A stretch of DNA of 64,000 nucleotides, from contig JAIXWG010000056.1 in NCBI GenBank assembly GCA_027482245.1, positions 44,123 to 108,122 on the forward strand, given 5' to 3'. The position numbers were made by a program, and so were the translations under genes. Numbering within the stretch: position 1 is the first letter of the stretch; each line of letters opens with the position of its first letter. The notes beneath the pieces are model-generated. The model saw only the letters and a list, made by a program, of their open reading frames with translations. It was not told where the DNA came from and did no database searches. Origin of the DNA: Acetobacteraceae bacterium (GTDB taxonomy: Bacteria; Pseudomonadota; Alphaproteobacteria; Acetobacterales; Acetobacteraceae). Positions 17,928 to 25,411 of this stretch are shown piece after piece.

Positions 17928-18557
17928 TCAGGCCTGCATGATGCCGAGTACGTCCCGCGCGGCCGCTTCGATGCCCGCACGGTCGCCGCGTGCCAGCAGC
18001 GCTTCATCCACCAGGCGCCCGCCGATGCCCACGAAGGCAGCGCCGGCGGCCAAGTAGTCCGGCGCGTTGTGCGAATCGACGCCGCCGGTCGGGCAGAACA
18101 CCGTGTCGGGGAAGACGGCGCGCAGCGCCTTCACATGGCCAGGCCCGCCGGCGGAACTGGCGGGGAAGATCTTCACGACGTCGGCCCTCGCGGCCAGCGC
18201 GGCGCGCACCTCGGTCGGCGTCATGGCGCCCAGCATCGCGATGGCGCCGGCACCATGCGCGGCCTCCGCCACCACGGGATCGACCCAGGGGCAGACCAGG
18301 AAGCGGGCACCCGCGGCCAGGCAGGCCTCCGCCGCCGCGCGGTCCGGCACGGTACCGGCACCGACCAGCAGCGCGGGATCGCTGGCGAGGTCACGGATCA
18401 GCGCCGGCGCATCCGGCACGGTCATGGTGATCTCGAACACCGTCAGCCCGGCGCCGCGCAGCCAGTCCACGGCGCGCGCGGCCAGGGCGGCGCTGCCGGT
18501 GCGGACCACGGGGATGACGCGCGCCGTGCGGAGGCGGGGGATCAGGGGATGGGTCAT
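17928..18557 (-). CDS. eda: 2-dehydro-3-deoxy-6-phosphogluconate (KDPG) aldolase
   Basis: 209 aa class I aldolase splitting KDPG into pyruvate and glyceraldehyde-3-phosphate. Visible features: RVIPVVR near the N-terminus, FEITMTVPDA with the catalytic Glu, VGAGTV, and the Schiff-base Lys in DVVKIFPAS, followed by FCPTGGV for phosphate binding. The length is usual. Its start overlaps the stop of the RpiR regulator (18554-18557), and kdgK follows, giving a compact keto-deoxy-sugar operon. A 2-keto-3-deoxy-6-phosphogalactonate aldolase is the main alternative. Confidence 0.9.
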   Translation of the reverse strand: MTHPLIPRLRTARVIPVVRTGSAALAARAVDWLRGAGLTVFEITMTVPDAPALIRDLASDPALLVGAGTVPDRAAAEACLAAGARFLVCPWVDPVVAEAAHGAGAIAMLGAMTPTEVRAALAARADVVKIFPASSAGGPGHVKALRAVFPDTVFCPTGGVDSHNAPDYLAAGAAFVGIGGRLVDEALLARGDRAGIEAAARDVLGIMQA

Positions 18558-19402
18558 GGCCTGATCTTCCGGGATTCCAGCGCGGCCGTCACCCGGGCCG
18601 CCCGCCCCGCCGCCGAGTGTGGCGCCAGCAGCGCGGTTGCGACGCAGATTGCGTCGCCGATCGCGAATTGCACCAATCGCGCCGCCATGGGGGCCGGCGC
18701 CGCGGCATCCGGACCCGCCGGGCAGGGCACGAGCAGCGTCGCGGCCTCGGCCAGCGGCGATCCCGGCGGCGCCAGGGCGATGACGGTGGCGCCGGCGGCC
18801 GCAGCCTCGCGCGCGGCCTCCACCACCTCCCGCGCTCGTCCGTCAAGCGACAGGCAGAGGACGACCGCATCGGGGTCCAGCATCGCCGCCGCCACGGCCT
18901 GCGCCTGTGCGTCCCCGCGCGCGACCGTGTGGCGGCAGAATGGGAGTAGGCGCGGGGCAAGCGCTTCCGCGACCGACGCCGAGACACCCTGGCCCCAGAG
19001 TTCGACGCGGGAGGCGCGGACCAGGGCGAGGGCCGCGCGCTCGATCGCCGCGGCATCGAGCCCCGCCCGCGCGGCCGCCAGCGCGGCCATGGCGGCATCG
19101 ATCACGGCGAGGCTGGCTTCCGGGACCGGCATCCCGGCTTCGATGGTGCGGAGGGGTGGCGGCGCCGAGGCGGCGCCGGCGACGGCGTCGGCGCGGGTCA
19201 GCGCCAGGCGAAGGTCGGCGAAGCCGTCAAAGCCGAGGCTGCGGCAGAAGCGGACGACGGTGGGTTCGGAGACGCCCGCCGCGCGGGCCAGGCTGGCGAG
19301 CGTGGCCGCCATGGTACCGGCGGGGTCGGCGGCCACGATCTCCGCCACCTTGCGCTCGGCCGGGCTCAGCCGGTCGAGCACCAGGGCAATGCGATCCCGC
19401 AA
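18554..19402 (-). CDS. RpiR/MurR family transcriptional regulator (HexR-like)
   Basis: 282 aa. N-terminal RpiR-type helix-turn-helix at about residues 35-65 (LASLARAAGVSEPTVVRFCR, then LGFDGFADLR) followed by a SIS sugar-phosphate binding domain (SRVELWGQGVSASVAEAL, and the VVLCLSLDG strand). HexR, of this family, responds to KDPG and controls Entner-Doudoroff genes. Cotranscription with eda and kdgK (four-base overlap) makes KDPG or a related keto-deoxy sugar phosphate the likely ligand, probably with control of its own operon from the 19403-19430 region. Confidence 0.87.
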   Translation of the reverse strand: MRDRIALVLDRLSPAERKVAEIVAADPAGTMAATLASLARAAGVSEPTVVRFCRSLGFDGFADLRLALTRADAVAGAASAPPPLRTIEAGMPVPEASLAVIDAAMAALAAARAGLDAAAIERAALALVRASRVELWGQGVSASVAEALAPRLLPFCRHTVARGDAQAQAVAAAMLDPDAVVLCLSLDGRAREVVEAAREAAAAGATVIALAPPGSPLAEAATLLVPCPAGPDAAAPAPMAARLVQFAIGDAICVATALLAPHSAAGRAARVTAALESRKIRP

Positions 19403-19430
19403 TGGGCACCCCTCCGCCGTTGTCGCGTCA

Positions 19431-19482
19431 CTAGAGCAATATGCGTTCAGATGGAATCATCTGAACGCATTTCTTGCTCTAG
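19431..19482. repeat. Perfect palindromic repeat element, two nested arms
   Basis: An outer pair CTAGAGCAA (19431-19439) and TTGCTCTAG (19474-19482) encloses a perfect 13-base pair, ATGCGTTCAGATG (19441-19453) and CATCTGAACGCAT (19458-19470), around a GAAT loop. It is much richer in A/T than its surroundings. The shape and the CTAGAGC ends recall the dispersed palindromic repeats known from Rhizobiales and Acetobacteraceae. It has no T tract, so a simple terminator is less likely. Confidence 0.8.
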
Positions 19483-19494
19483 ATTCAGAGACTT

Positions 19495-19536
19495 GTAGAG
19501 CGCGAGCCGCTTTCAGACGAACGCAGCGTGCTCTAC
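19495..19536. repeat. Second, imperfect palindrome next to the first
   Basis: GTAGAGC (19495-19501) and GCTCTAC (19530-19536) enclose an imperfect 28-base interior. The TAGAGC/GCTCTA ends match those of the element 13 bases to the left, so both may be parts of one composite repeat between the RpiR gene and the coiled-coil protein gene. Confidence 0.55.
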
Positions 19537-19555
19537 GACGGGGCAGGGGGTGGCC

Positions 19556-19885
19556 TCAAGCCAGGCGGGCCATCGCCTCCGCCGTCGCCTGCAGGCGCAG
19601 CGCCTCCGCCTGCGCGCGGGCGGTGTCCTCGGCGGCGGTGGCCAGGTTGGCCTTCAGCGCTTCCGCGCTCTGGCCGAGGCCAGTCATGGCGGTGTTGAGG
19701 CTGGCGATCTGGCTGCGGAAATCGGCCACGGCGACGCGCTGTTCCTCCAGTGCCTCCTCCAGCCGGCGCAGCGCGAGACGGAGGCGGCGCTCCCCGGCGT
19801 CGGGGAAAGCAAAGACCTGCGCATCCTGCATCGGCGCGGCAGGCGCCGGGGTGGTCTGGGCCTGGCTGGCGGTCTCGTCGCGCAT
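19556..19885 (-). CDS. Small coiled-coil protein, function unknown
   Basis: 109 aa. Residues about 30-105 are a continuous Ala/Leu/Glu/Gln-rich heptad pattern (LRLALRRLEEALEEQRVAVA onward), predicting a long coiled coil; the N-terminus is Ala/Pro/Gln-rich and disordered. No signal peptide. A CGGAGG Shine-Dalgarno stands nine bases before the ATG, supporting a real gene. No family recognised. It is transcribed towards the palindromic repeats. Confidence 0.65.
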   Translation of the reverse strand: MRDETASQAQTTPAPAAPMQDAQVFAFPDAGERRLRLALRRLEEALEEQRVAVADFRSQIASLNTAMTGLGQSAEALKANLATAAEDTARAQAEALRLQATAEAMARLA

Positions 19886-19981
19886 CGGGTGGTGCCTCCG
19901 GGTGGAAGTGTTGCCGGAACCTTAACCCGTCTTGGAAAAGAGACAAGCTGATTTTAAAGGAACAATTCACCTTTTCGCGTT

Positions 19982-20015
19982 ACCCACCGGCGATTGCGCT
20001 CACGCACCGGTGGGT
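19982..20015 (-). terminator. Hairpin after the DUF3429 gene
   Basis: ACCCACCGG (19982-19990) and CCGGTGGGT (20007-20015) form a perfect nine-base stem with a 16-base loop just past the stop of the DUF3429 gene. No T run follows, so the terminator call is tentative. Confidence 0.4.
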
Positions 20016-20020
20016 GAGCG

Positions 20021-20452
20021 TCACGCCACCAGCGCGCCCAGGGCCAGGCTGGCCGCGGCGCCTGCCGACAGGGCCCAGCGCAGCTTCATGTAGGAGGCCG
20101 GCACGAGCCCGCGCGCCGCGCCCCGCGCTTCCACGGCGGCCGTCAGCAGCAGCGCCGCGGCCAGCAGCGCCAGGCCCGGCCGCAGCGGCAGCAGCAGCGC
20201 CACCCACGCCACCAGGGATGGCAGGACGCCGAAGGCCAGCCGCGGCAGTTCCGCGCCCGCTTCCGATTCCGGCGCACGGAGCGCCAGGCCCCAATGCACG
20301 GCGCCGAGGAAGGCGAGGATGGCCGCGCCATAGGCGGCGAGTGCCGGCGGGGCCCAGCCGAAGGACAGCGCGCTGGCTGCGGCCAGGCCGAGGAAGGGGA
20401 TCAGCCCGGCGGCGCCGAGCAGGAGGGCGGAGGGGGGCAGGGGGCGGTTCAT
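20021..20452 (-). CDS. DUF3429 family inner-membrane protein
   Basis: 143 aa, almost wholly hydrophobic with four or five predicted membrane helices. The block AAILAFLGAVHWGLAL, near residues 43-58, is the recognisable DUF3429 core with its GAVHWG motif. The biochemical role of the family is unknown. The gene is divergent from the CNNM-type gene, whose start lies 129 bases away. Confidence 0.82.
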   Translation of the reverse strand: MNRPLPPSALLLGAAGLIPFLGLAAASALSFGWAPPALAAYGAAILAFLGAVHWGLALRAPESEAGAELPRLAFGVLPSLVAWVALLLPLRPGLALLAAALLLTAAVEARGAARGLVPASYMKLRWALSAGAAASLALGALVA

Positions 20453-20581
20453 GGCCGCAATGTGCGCCGTTCCCGCGCCTCGGAAAGCCCCGCGCTGGCC
20501 CGATCGTGCACCGAACGCCGTTTCATGCGGGGGACGGGACCGCTACATCAAGGCCTCTCCAAGCCAGGGATACCCAACGCG

Positions 20582-21889
20582 ATGGCCACGGGCCTCGAAT
20601 TGCTGCTGATCGTCGTCCTCGTCCTGCTGAACGGTGCCTTCGCGATGAGCGAGCTTGCCATCGTCTCCGCCCGCCGGACGCGGCTGGCGGCGCTGCAGCG
20701 GAAGGGCAGCGCGGGCGCGGCGGCGGCGCTGGCGCTGGCGGAGGACCCGCAGCGATTCCTGCCCACCGTGCAGGTGGGCATCACCCTGGTCGGCATCCTG
20801 GCCGGCGCCTTCGGCGGCGCGCGCCTGTCCGCCACCATCGCGGAACTGCTGGCGCCGCTGCCCGTCATCGGCGCCTTCAGCGCGGAGATCGGCTTCACCT
20901 TGGTGGTCATGCTGATCACCTATCTCAGCCTGATCATGGGCGAACTCGTCCCGAAGCAGCTGGCGCTGCGCAACCCGGAGGCGATCGCGATCATCGTCTC
21001 CCGCCCCCTGGCGCTGCTGGCGCGCATCACCGCGCCGGTGATCTGGCTGCTGTCCACCTCCTCCGCCCTCGTGCTGCGCCTCTTCGGCCGCCACGACCCC
21101 TCCGACAATTCGGTGACGGAGGAGGAGGTGAAGGCGGTGGTGGCGGAGGGTGCGACCTCCGGCGCCATCGAGACGGAGGAGCGGCACATGATCGAGCGCG
21201 TGCTACGCCTGGCCGACAAGCCGATCCGCGCCCTGATGACGCCGCGGACCGAGATCGAGTGGATCGACCGTACCGCGCCGCCGGAGGATGTGGCGGCCCG
21301 GCTGCGGGCTTCGGGCGTCACGCGCTTCGTCGTGGCGGATCGCCGCGTGGACAATGTGGTCGGCGTGGTCGCGGCCAAGGACCTGCTGGACCAGCTGCTG
21401 GAGGGATCGCCGCTGTCGGTCGCCCGCGCGCTCCGCCAGGCGCGCGTGCTGCCGGACACGCTCTCGGCGCTCGATGCGCTGGAACGGCTGCGGGACGACC
21501 CGATCGGCATGGCGCTGGTGATGGACGAGTATGGCAGCTTCGAGGGGGTGGTCACCGCCTCCGACCTGCTGGAGGCGATCGTCGGCGAGCTGGGCCCGGT
21601 GGCGTCCGACGAATCGGCGCCGGTCCTGCGCCATGACGGCAGCCTGCTGCTGGAAGGCATGATGCCGTCGGATGAGCTGAAGGCGCGGCTCGACCTGCCC
21701 GACCTCCCGAAGGAGGGCACCTATCACACGGTGGCCGGGCTGATGCTGGCGCTGCTGCAGCGCGTGCCGAAGGAGGGCGACCGCATCGCCTGGGCCGGCT
21801 GGCGCTTCGAGATCATCGACATGGATGGGCGCCGCGTGGACAAGGTCCTGGCGGTCAAGGACGAGACGATGGTGGTCCAGGGGCCCTGA
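20582..21889 (+). CDS. Hemolysin-C/CNNM family membrane protein with CBS pair
   Basis: 435 aa. An N-terminal CNNM (DUF21) membrane domain of three or four helices (LLLIVVLVLLNGAFAMSELA, QVGITLVGILAGAFGG, LIMGELVPKQLALRNPE) is followed by a CBS-domain pair (IRALMTPRTEIEW to VMDEYGSFEGVVTASDLLEA) and a CorC_HlyC C-terminal domain (VAGLMLALLQRVPKEGDRI). Relatives act in Mg2+/Co2+ efflux or Na+/Mg2+ exchange; none of the residues seen fixes the ion. The start is the ATG that directly precedes the first helix; upstream frame is not membrane-like. Confidence 0.9.
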   Translation: MATGLELLLIVVLVLLNGAFAMSELAIVSARRTRLAALQRKGSAGAAAALALAEDPQRFLPTVQVGITLVGILAGAFGGARLSATIAELLAPLPVIGAFSAEIGFTLVVMLITYLSLIMGELVPKQLALRNPEAIAIIVSRPLALLARITAPVIWLLSTSSALVLRLFGRHDPSDNSVTEEEVKAVVAEGATSGAIETEERHMIERVLRLADKPIRALMTPRTEIEWIDRTAPPEDVAARLRASGVTRFVVADRRVDNVVGVVAAKDLLDQLLEGSPLSVARALRQARVLPDTLSALDALERLRDDPIGMALVMDEYGSFEGVVTASDLLEAIVGELGPVASDESAPVLRHDGSLLLEGMMPSDELKARLDLPDLPKEGTYHTVAGLMLALLQRVPKEGDRIAWAGWRFEIIDMDGRRVDKVLAVKDETMVVQGP

Positions 21890-21930
21890 CGGGCCCTGGG
21901 GGTTGTTCAGGGGCCCTGGGGGGTGGCGGG

Positions 21931-22449
21931 CTACTGCCCGCCGCCATTCCCCCGCGCCTTGGCGATCGGCGCGATGAACTGGGGCTCCGTGTCCCAGGGG
22001 AACAGGATCCAGGTGTCCTGGCTCACTTCGGTGATGAAGGTATCGACCGTCGGCTTGCCGGCGGGCTTCGCATAGACCGTCGCGAAATGGGCCTTGGGCA
22101 GCATGGCGCGCACGACCTTGGCCGTGGTGCCGGTGTCGACCAGGTCGTCGATCAGCAGCCAGCCCTCGCCCTGGCTTTCCAGCGCGGCCTGGGGCGGCTT
22201 CACCACCTGCGGCTGGCCGCGCTGTTCCTCGTCATAGGTGACGACGCTGACCGTCTCGATCAGGCGGCAATCCAGTTCGCGCGCCACGATCGCGGCCGGG
22301 ATCAGCCCGCCACGGGTGATGGCGACCATGCCGGTCCAGGGGCCGCGTTCCACCAGGCGCCAGGCCAGGGCCTTGCCGTCCCGGTGCAGCTGGTCCCAGG
22401 TCACGGTGTAGTAGCGGGGCGCCATCGTCTCATCCTCTGCGTCAGGCAC
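21931..22449 (-). CDS. gpt: Xanthine-guanine phosphoribosyltransferase
   Basis: 172 aa purine salvage enzyme that makes GMP or XMP from guanine or xanthine and PRPP. Seen: VTWDQLHRD at the N-terminus, AITRGGLIPAAIVARELD, the PRPP loop LLIDDLVDTGTTA, and the C-terminal QDTWILFPWD shared with E. coli Gpt. An internal ATG eight codons in (MAPRYYTVTW) is equally plausible as the start. It begins two bases after csaA stops, so the two are cotranscribed. Confidence 0.93.
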   Translation of the reverse strand: MPDAEDETMAPRYYTVTWDQLHRDGKALAWRLVERGPWTGMVAITRGGLIPAAIVARELDCRLIETVSVVTYDEEQRGQPQVVKPPQAALESQGEGWLLIDDLVDTGTTAKVVRAMLPKAHFATVYAKPAGKPTVDTFITEVSQDTWILFPWDTEPQFIAPIAKARGNGGGQ

Positions 22450-22451
22450 GG

Positions 22452-22790
22452 TCAGAACATCTTCCCGCCATCGGGCACCTTGAGGTCGGGCTTCAGCAGG
22501 ACCACGGCGCCGCTGTCATCCGGCACGCCGAGCACCAGGACCTCGCTCTCGAAGTCGCCGATCCGGCGGGGCGGGAAGTTCACCACCGCCATCACCTGCC
22601 GGCCGATCAGGCGGTCCGGCGTGTAGTGGACGGTGATCTGGGCGGCGGACCGCTTGGTCCCGATCTCCCCGCCGAAATCGATCCAGAGCTGGATGGAGGG
22701 TTTGCGCGCGGTCGGGTGCGGCTGCGCATCGACGATCGTGCCGGCGCGGATCTCGACCTTCTCGAAATCGGCATAGGTGATCGGTTCCAT
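22452..22790 (-). CDS. csaA: CsaA-type tRNA-binding domain protein
   Basis: 112 aa, the full length of stand-alone CsaA. It carries the OB-fold tRNA-binding pattern VEIRAGTIVDAQPHPTARKP, LWIDFGGEIGTKRSAAQIT and VNFPPRRIGDFESEVLVLG. CsaA has been described as an export-related chaperone in Bacillus and binds tRNA in structures; its job in this lineage is uncertain. The ATG at 22790 fits the family N-terminus (MEPITYADFEKVEIRAGTI); a longer frame upstream runs antisense to the SDR gene. Confidence 0.93.
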   Translation of the reverse strand: MEPITYADFEKVEIRAGTIVDAQPHPTARKPSIQLWIDFGGEIGTKRSAAQITVHYTPDRLIGRQVMAVVNFPPRRIGDFESEVLVLGVPDDSGAVVLLKPDLKVPDGGKMF

Positions 22791-22914
22791 GGCGCGTCCT
22801 ACCGCGGGGCGGACAACAGGGGAAGGGGGTCCACTTGCGCAGCCGGGCCGCGCGGCGCATTGACCGGAAAGCCCGAACGGGCGCCTGCGACACAGAAGGC
22901 GAGCCTGACCCCGC

Positions 22915-23676
22915 ATGCTTCCGACGACCCCCTCCTTCCGCCTGGACGGGCTGCGCGCCCTGGTCACCGGCGCCAGCAAGGGGATCGGCCGGGCCGGGGC
23001 CGTGGCGCTGGCCGCGGCGGGGGCGGAGGTGGTGGCCGCCGCCCGCAGCCTGGATGAGCTGGAGGCGCTGACGACCGAGTTGGGTGAGGCGGGGCTGGCC
23101 GCCCGCGCCGCGCAGCTCGATGTCACGGATCGCGGCGCCGTGCGCGCGCTGGTGGAGGCCGCGGGCCCCTTCGACATCCTGCTGAACAATGCCGGTACCA
23201 ATATCCGGCAGCCCTTCCTCGAGGTGGAGGACGGCGCGCTGGATTCGCTGCTCGACCTCAACCTCCGCGCCATGTTCACCGTGGCCCAGGCGGCGGCGCA
23301 GGGGATGGCGGAGGCGGGCAGGGGCGGGGCCATCATCAACCTGAGCAGCGTGAACGGCCACGTCGCGGGGCTGAACCGCAGCGTCTACACGGCGACCAAG
23401 CACGGGATCGAGGGCCTGACCAAGGCCATGGCGGTCGAGCTCGGCCCGAAGGGCATCCGCGTGAACACCATCGCCCCGGGCTTCGTGGACACGCCGCTGA
23501 CCGCCGGCTTCCTGGCCGATGAGAAGGTCCGCCAGGCGCAGATCCGCCGCACGCCGCTCGGCCGGATCATGACGGTGGAGGACATCATGGGCGCCATCGT
23601 CTTCCTGGCCTCGCCGGCCAGCGCCATGGTCTCCGGCACCTGCCTCCTCATCGATGGCGGCTTCTGCGCGCAATGA
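22915..23676 (+). CDS. Short-chain dehydrogenase/reductase
   Basis: 253 aa classical SDR with the NAD(P)-binding TGASKGIGRAGAVALA, the NNAGTN motif, the catalytic Ser in NLSSVNG and YTATKHG with Tyr and Lys, ending MVSGTCLLIDGGFCAQ. Family resemblance is to gluconate 5-dehydrogenase and 3-oxoacyl-ACP reductase types; the substrate cannot be decided. The Arg after AA (VAAARS) at the end of the second strand suggests NADP(H). It stands alone and is divergent from csaA. Confidence 0.9.
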   Translation: MLPTTPSFRLDGLRALVTGASKGIGRAGAVALAAAGAEVVAAARSLDELEALTTELGEAGLAARAAQLDVTDRGAVRALVEAAGPFDILLNNAGTNIRQPFLEVEDGALDSLLDLNLRAMFTVAQAAAQGMAEAGRGGAIINLSSVNGHVAGLNRSVYTATKHGIEGLTKAMAVELGPKGIRVNTIAPGFVDTPLTAGFLADEKVRQAQIRRTPLGRIMTVEDIMGAIVFLASPASAMVSGTCLLIDGGFCAQ

Positions 23677-23733
23677 GCGGCGGAGCCGGTTTTGGCCCGG
23701 TGCGCAGCACGGGCCGCTCCCCCCTTCGCCCAA

Positions 23734-23757
23734 CCCTTTCCCCCGGTGGGGAGAGGG
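23734..23757. repeat. GC-rich hairpin, CCCT...CCCC / GGGG...AGGG type
   Basis: CCCTTTCCCC (23734-23743), loop CGGT, GGGGAGAGGG (23748-23757) form a ten-pair stem with one G-T pair. It lies between the SDR stop and the next gene, followed by CCTTTCC. Similar in composition to the hairpin at 32192-32215; both may belong to one dispersed family or act as weak terminators. Confidence 0.55.
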
Positions 23758-23790
23758 CCTTTCCGTGATGACGTCCAAGGGTTCTGACCA

Positions 23791-25398
23791 ATGAAGCGCG
23801 ATTTCCACGCCCCCGGCCGCAGCGCCGTCTATGCCGCGAACGGGATGGCCGCCACCTCCATGCCGCAGGCGACGCTGGCCGCGCTCGACATCCTGCGCAG
23901 CGGCGGCAACGCCATGGACGCCGCCATCGCCGCCTGCGCCGTGCTCGGCGTGGTGGAGCCGCAATCCACGGGCATCGGCGGCGACTGCTTCTGCCTCTAC
24001 GTCCCCGCCGGCTCCAGCCAGGTCATCGCGCTCAATGGGTCGGGCCGCGCGCCGCGGGGGGCGACGCCGGAAGCGCTGCGGGCCTCCGGCCTCACCGCCA
24101 TGTCGCCGACCTCCGCCCATTCGGTGACGGTCCCCGGCGCCATCTCCGCCTGGGCGAAGCTGAACGAGGCGCATGGCCGGAAGTCGCTGGAGGAAATCCT
24201 GGCGCCGGCGATCGGCTATGCCGAGAACGGCTTCTTCCTCTCCGCCCGCGTGGCCAGCGACTGGGAAGGCTCCGTCGGCAAGCTGGCCAAGCATGGCCCG
24301 GCCGCGCAGCACTTCCTGAAGGACGGCGCCGCCTATGCGCTCGGCGACAAGTTCGTGAACCCGAAGCTCGGCGCCACCATGCGCGCCATCGGCAAGCACG
24401 GCGCCAAGGCCTTCTATGAGGGTGCGATCGCCGCCGACATGGTGAAGACGCTGCGGGAGGCCGGCGGAACCCATACGGAGGAGGATTTCGCCCGCGGCGC
24501 CTCCGTCGCCGGCTTCGTCGATCCCATCAAGCGCGCCTGGCGCGACATGGAGGTCTTCCAGTGCCCGCCGAACGGCTCGGGCATGATCACGCTGATGGTC
24601 CTGGCGCTGATCGACAAGCTCGGCTTCCCCGAGGAAGGCTTCCTGAGCACGGAGCGCCTGCACCGCCATGTCGAGGCCGCGCGCCTCGCGTACCGGGACC
24701 GCGACGCCTTCCTGGCCGACCCGTCCCAGGTCGAGGTGCCGGTGGAGCACCTGCTCTCCGACCGCTACCTCGATGCGCTGGCGAAGCTGGTGCGGGATGA
24801 CCGGGCGATGCCGGAGATGCCGCTGGCGGGCCAGTCGGACCTCGCGAAGCACAAGGACACGGTCTACCTCTCCGTCGTCGATCGCGACGGCAATGCGGTG
24901 TCCTTCATCAACTCGCTCTTCGAGGGCTTCGGCAGCGGCATCTTCGCCCCCGAGGCCGGCGTGATGCTGCAGAACCGCGGCTACGGCTTCCGTCTGGAGG
25001 AAGGCCACCCGAACTGCATCGCGCCCGACAAGCGCCCGATGCACACCATCATCCCGGGGATGGTGATGAAGGACGGCCAGGCCATCATGCCCTATGGCGT
25101 CATGGGCGGGCACTACCAGCCGATGGGCCAGACCAACTTCCTGGTGAACCACTTCGTCTATGGCCTCGATGTGCAGGAAGCGATGGACGCGCCGCGCCTC
25201 TTCCCGCGCCTCGGCAAGGTGCAGGTGGAGAAGGGCATCCCGGCCTCCGTCGTCGATCGCCTGAACCGCCTCGGCCATGAATGCGAGCTGATCGACAAGC
25301 CGCATGGCGGCGGCCAGGCGATCCTGATCGACCGCGAGCGCGGCTGCCTTGTCGGGGGCTCTGACCCCCGCAAGGATGGCTGTGCGATGGGCTACTGA
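23791..25398 (+). CDS. Gamma-glutamyltransferase family protein (cytosolic form)
   Basis: 535 aa Ntn-hydrolase of the GGT family without any signal peptide. It has SGGNAMDAAIAACAVLGVVEPQ, STGIGGDCFCLY, the predicted nucleophile Thr357 in KDTVYLSVVDRDGN and a C-terminal GGSDPRKDG. The motif LLNN of true GGTs is replaced by LQNRGYGF and the GSPGG loop by a MGGHYQPMG block, so it is closer to the GGT-like oxamate or amide hydrolases than to glutathione GGT. The amidase gene follows 13 bases downstream, suggesting a shared amide-degrading pathway. Confidence 0.87.
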   Translation: MKRDFHAPGRSAVYAANGMAATSMPQATLAALDILRSGGNAMDAAIAACAVLGVVEPQSTGIGGDCFCLYVPAGSSQVIALNGSGRAPRGATPEALRASGLTAMSPTSAHSVTVPGAISAWAKLNEAHGRKSLEEILAPAIGYAENGFFLSARVASDWEGSVGKLAKHGPAAQHFLKDGAAYALGDKFVNPKLGATMRAIGKHGAKAFYEGAIAADMVKTLREAGGTHTEEDFARGASVAGFVDPIKRAWRDMEVFQCPPNGSGMITLMVLALIDKLGFPEEGFLSTERLHRHVEAARLAYRDRDAFLADPSQVEVPVEHLLSDRYLDALAKLVRDDRAMPEMPLAGQSDLAKHKDTVYLSVVDRDGNAVSFINSLFEGFGSGIFAPEAGVMLQNRGYGFRLEEGHPNCIAPDKRPMHTIIPGMVMKDGQAIMPYGVMGGHYQPMGQTNFLVNHFVYGLDVQEAMDAPRLFPRLGKVQVEKGIPASVVDRLNRLGHECELIDKPHGGGQAILIDRERGCLVGGSDPRKDGCAMGY

Positions 25399-25411
25399 GG
25401 ACATCCTGGCC

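Noticed and set aside
21880..21930. Repeated GGGGCCCTG units after the CNNM-type gene
   Set aside because: Three short GC-rich repeats containing GGGCCC; too short and low in complexity to call a repeat element or terminator.
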